From positions 1 through 64,000 of the forward strand of contig NZ_PYGF01000008.1 of NCBI RefSeq assembly GCF_003014575.1: a DNA stretch of 64,000 bases, read 5' to 3'. Positions 62,677 to 64,000 of the stretch are shown one piece after another. Every line of letters starts with the position of its first letter. The first letter of the stretch is position 1. The notes beneath the pieces were generated by a model. The model had not been told where the DNA came from, did no database searches, and saw only the letters and a program-made list of their open reading frames with translations. Position numbers and translations under genes: made by a program. Source of the stretch: Cecembia rubra. Its GTDB lineage: Bacteria; Bacteroidota; Bacteroidia; Cytophagales; Cyclobacteriaceae.

Positions 62677-64000
62677 ATGAATTTCCCGATAAAATTCAGG
62701 GCTGCTTTCTTGATACTGCTGGCATTAGCAGCTTCCTGTAAAAGCATAAAGCCTGAAAATCCCCCCAAAGCTCCTAAGCAAGAGTTGCCATCTTCTTATT
62801 CCAATATCAATATTCCTATCAGCATTCCTCTTTCCTATCTGGAGGATAACCTGAACAGACAATGGAAAAGTATTTTGTTTTCCGATAAAGGATTGGCTCT
62901 GGGTTCTGGACTGTTTGCTGATCTTGATGTAAACAGAACCGGAAAAATTTCTCTGAAAGCTTTGGGAAATAACAGTATACAGGTCAAAATCCCAATGAAC
63001 CTAAAAGGAGACTTGAAAATGGAAAAAAAGGTCTTCGGTCAAGTACTTTCAACTGCCTTGCCATTCAATGAAAACCTGAGTCCGGAAATCAGCTTTACTC
63101 CCGAAATCGGAAATAATTGGGAGCTTAATATCCGCAATCTTAATATTGACAATTGGGGCCGATCCATGAAATATAATCTTCTTGGATTTGAAATCGACCT
63201 TGACCCCTTGATTAGGGGACAGCTTCAAAGAGTTATGAATAATCAGTTTGCATCCTCAGGGTTGACACGACTTGATTTCAAGCACATGGCCGAGCAGACT
63301 TGGCAGGCTTTTGCTGCGCCTTACACTGTTGAACAAAATGGTTTTCAGGTTCATTTTTATGCCAAACCAGAAAAATTAAGGATCAAGCAAGTAATCAGTC
63401 CGGATCAAAAGCTTTTGCTCTTTCTGGGATTGGAGGGGGAAATGTTTTCCTCTATCGGTCAAAGGCCACTAAGCCAAATAAGACCACTTCCTGGAATTAC
63501 TGAAAATGAAAGCACTGAAAATGTGTTGGATATTGGTCTTCCACTGATTTTCAGATATAAAGACCTTGACAATTACCTAAACGCGTCTTTGGAAGGGCAG
63601 CAAATCCGACTTGATAAGAAAACCGTCCTGCTTCCTTCCAAACTCCAATCGAGTCAGTATCGCGACAAGACCCTTTTGGGAATGGATTTTACTGCCATCC
63701 GAAAGGGGAAAAATGAAGTCAAAGGCAAAATGTATTTTGCAGGGAAACCTGTATTTGATCCTTCTAAAAAACAACTCAAATTTGAGGAAATCATCTTCGA
63801 TGTACAGACCTCAAACCTACCAGCCAAAATCGGCATCCGGTCAAAAAGAAGAAAAATTCAAAACCAGATACAAAAACTTGCCGTCCTTCCTTTAGGAGGG
63901 TTTTTGGAACAAGCAGAAAGAGAACTCCAAAACCAAGGTTACCTGGAGACAGATTTTGCTTCCATGAGGGTAATAAGGCCAAATGTCCAAGTGGAGGGAA
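62677..64000 (+). CDS. DUF4403-family lipoprotein, 3'-truncated by the window edge
   Basis: At least 441 residues; the stop lies beyond base 64000. The N-terminus is a lipoprotein signal (AAFLILLALAASCKS, Cys about residue 21). The body matches DUF4403, a Bacteroidota outer-envelope family with repeated beta-rich halves (NINIPISIPLSYLEDNLNRQW near the start; VLDIGLPLIFRYKDLDNYL in the second half). The family has a BPI/LBP-like lipid-binding look, but no function is established. It appears to be transcribed alone. The frame has no stop over the whole stretch I checked. Confidence 0.82.
   Translation, partial: MNFPIKFRAAFLILLALAASCKSIKPENPPKAPKQELPSSYSNINIPISIPLSYLEDNLNRQWKSILFSDKGLALGSGLFADLDVNRTGKISLKALGNNSIQVKIPMNLKGDLKMEKKVFGQVLSTALPFNENLSPEISFTPEIGNNWELNIRNLNIDNWGRSMKYNLLGFEIDLDPLIRGQLQRVMNNQFASSGLTRLDFKHMAEQTWQAFAAPYTVEQNGFQVHFYAKPEKLRIKQVISPDQKLLLFLGLEGEMFSSIGQRPLSQIRPLPGITENESTENVLDIGLPLIFRYKDLDNYLNASLEGQQIRLDKKTVLLPSKLQSSQYRDKTLLGMDFTAIRKGKNEVKGKMYFAGKPVFDPSKKQLKFEEIIFDVQTSNLPAKIGIRSKRRKIQNQIQKLAVLPLGGFLEQAERELQNQGYLETDFASMRVIRPNVQVEG

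Noticed and set aside
1-64000. CRISPR arrays, tRNA or rRNA genes and insertion sequences
   Set aside because: I saw no regularly spaced repeats, cloverleaf sequences or transposase ORFs. This was by eye, without a covariance or profile search.

Overview
The window reads as a chromosomal segment of a Bacteroidota bacterium, most likely order Cytophagales and plausibly family Cyclobacteriaceae. The grounds are a T9SS-type C-terminal sorting domain (gene at 40684-43491), three carboxypeptidase-regulatory-domain/TonB-type outer-membrane proteins, a bacterial GGGP synthase, a bacillithiol-linked YtxJ protein, LytTR signalling, Tat-exported Gfo/Idh/MocA and TIM-barrel enzymes, few Shine-Dalgarno sites, and repeated TAnnTTTG (-7 type) promoter elements. 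No tRNA, rRNA, insertion sequence, prophage or CRISPR array was recognised. The window opens in the last codons of an OmpA-family protein and closes inside a DUF4403 lipoprotein.

Layout. 1-7.9 kb: OmpA tail, an M23 peptidase with an unusual active-site motif, aspS, a glycine-rich outer-membrane beta-barrel protein, pheS. 7.95-10.1 kb (minus): four-gene operon of a YkgJ-like Cys-cluster protein, two small holin-like membrane proteins and GGGP synthase. 10.3-19.6 kb (plus): LOG-family protein plus lytic transglycosylase, an AsmA-like protein, uvrA, a LytS-type histidine kinase with its LytTR regulator, and a second LytTR regulator. 19.6-22.1 kb (minus): two paralogous small secreted proteins and a PIN-PhoH ATPase. 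22.4-27.6 kb (minus): tight operon of a TPR protein, phosphosulfolactate synthase (ComA), DUF368, aroE and a PLP decarboxylase. 27.7-30.0 kb (minus): rfbC, PHP-type capsule phosphatase and SDR epimerase. 30.1-36.7 kb: hflX, a NOL1/NOP2/Sun rRNA methyltransferase, a CHAD protein, a MoxR/ChlI-like AAA+ ATPase coupled to a VWA protein, and a small membrane protein. 36.9-40.5 kb: acylphosphatase, prfA, a GNAT, and a Cys/Met-metabolism PLP enzyme.

40.7-49.3 kb is the most accessory-looking part: a large T9SS-sorted YCF48-repeat protein, a heme-binding-like DUF3365 lipoprotein with a small unknown gene, then a four-gene run of an SUMF1-fold protein without the catalytic cysteines, a Tat-exported Gfo/Idh/MocA oxidoreductase, a Tat-exported sugar-isomerase-like TIM barrel and a YCF48-like lipoprotein. 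These look like a periplasmic sugar- or polyol-modifying module. 49.4-54.1 kb carries a HisA paralogue lacking the N-terminal catalytic Asp, an AONS-like PLP enzyme coupled to a class A beta-lactamase-like serine hydrolase, and a Tat-type metallophosphoesterase. 54.2-61.2 kb holds two large tandem Oar-like TonB-dependent receptors whose upstream regions share spaced sequence elements. 61.5-64 kb has a lysoplasmalogenase-like protein, YtxJ and the DUF4403 lipoprotein.

Most of the window is ordinary core genome. I do not see one clear undescribed system. The best leads are the HisA variant, the shared cis-elements of the tandem receptors, the duplicated small secreted proteins, the ComA/DUF368 operon and the Tat-exported sugar module.
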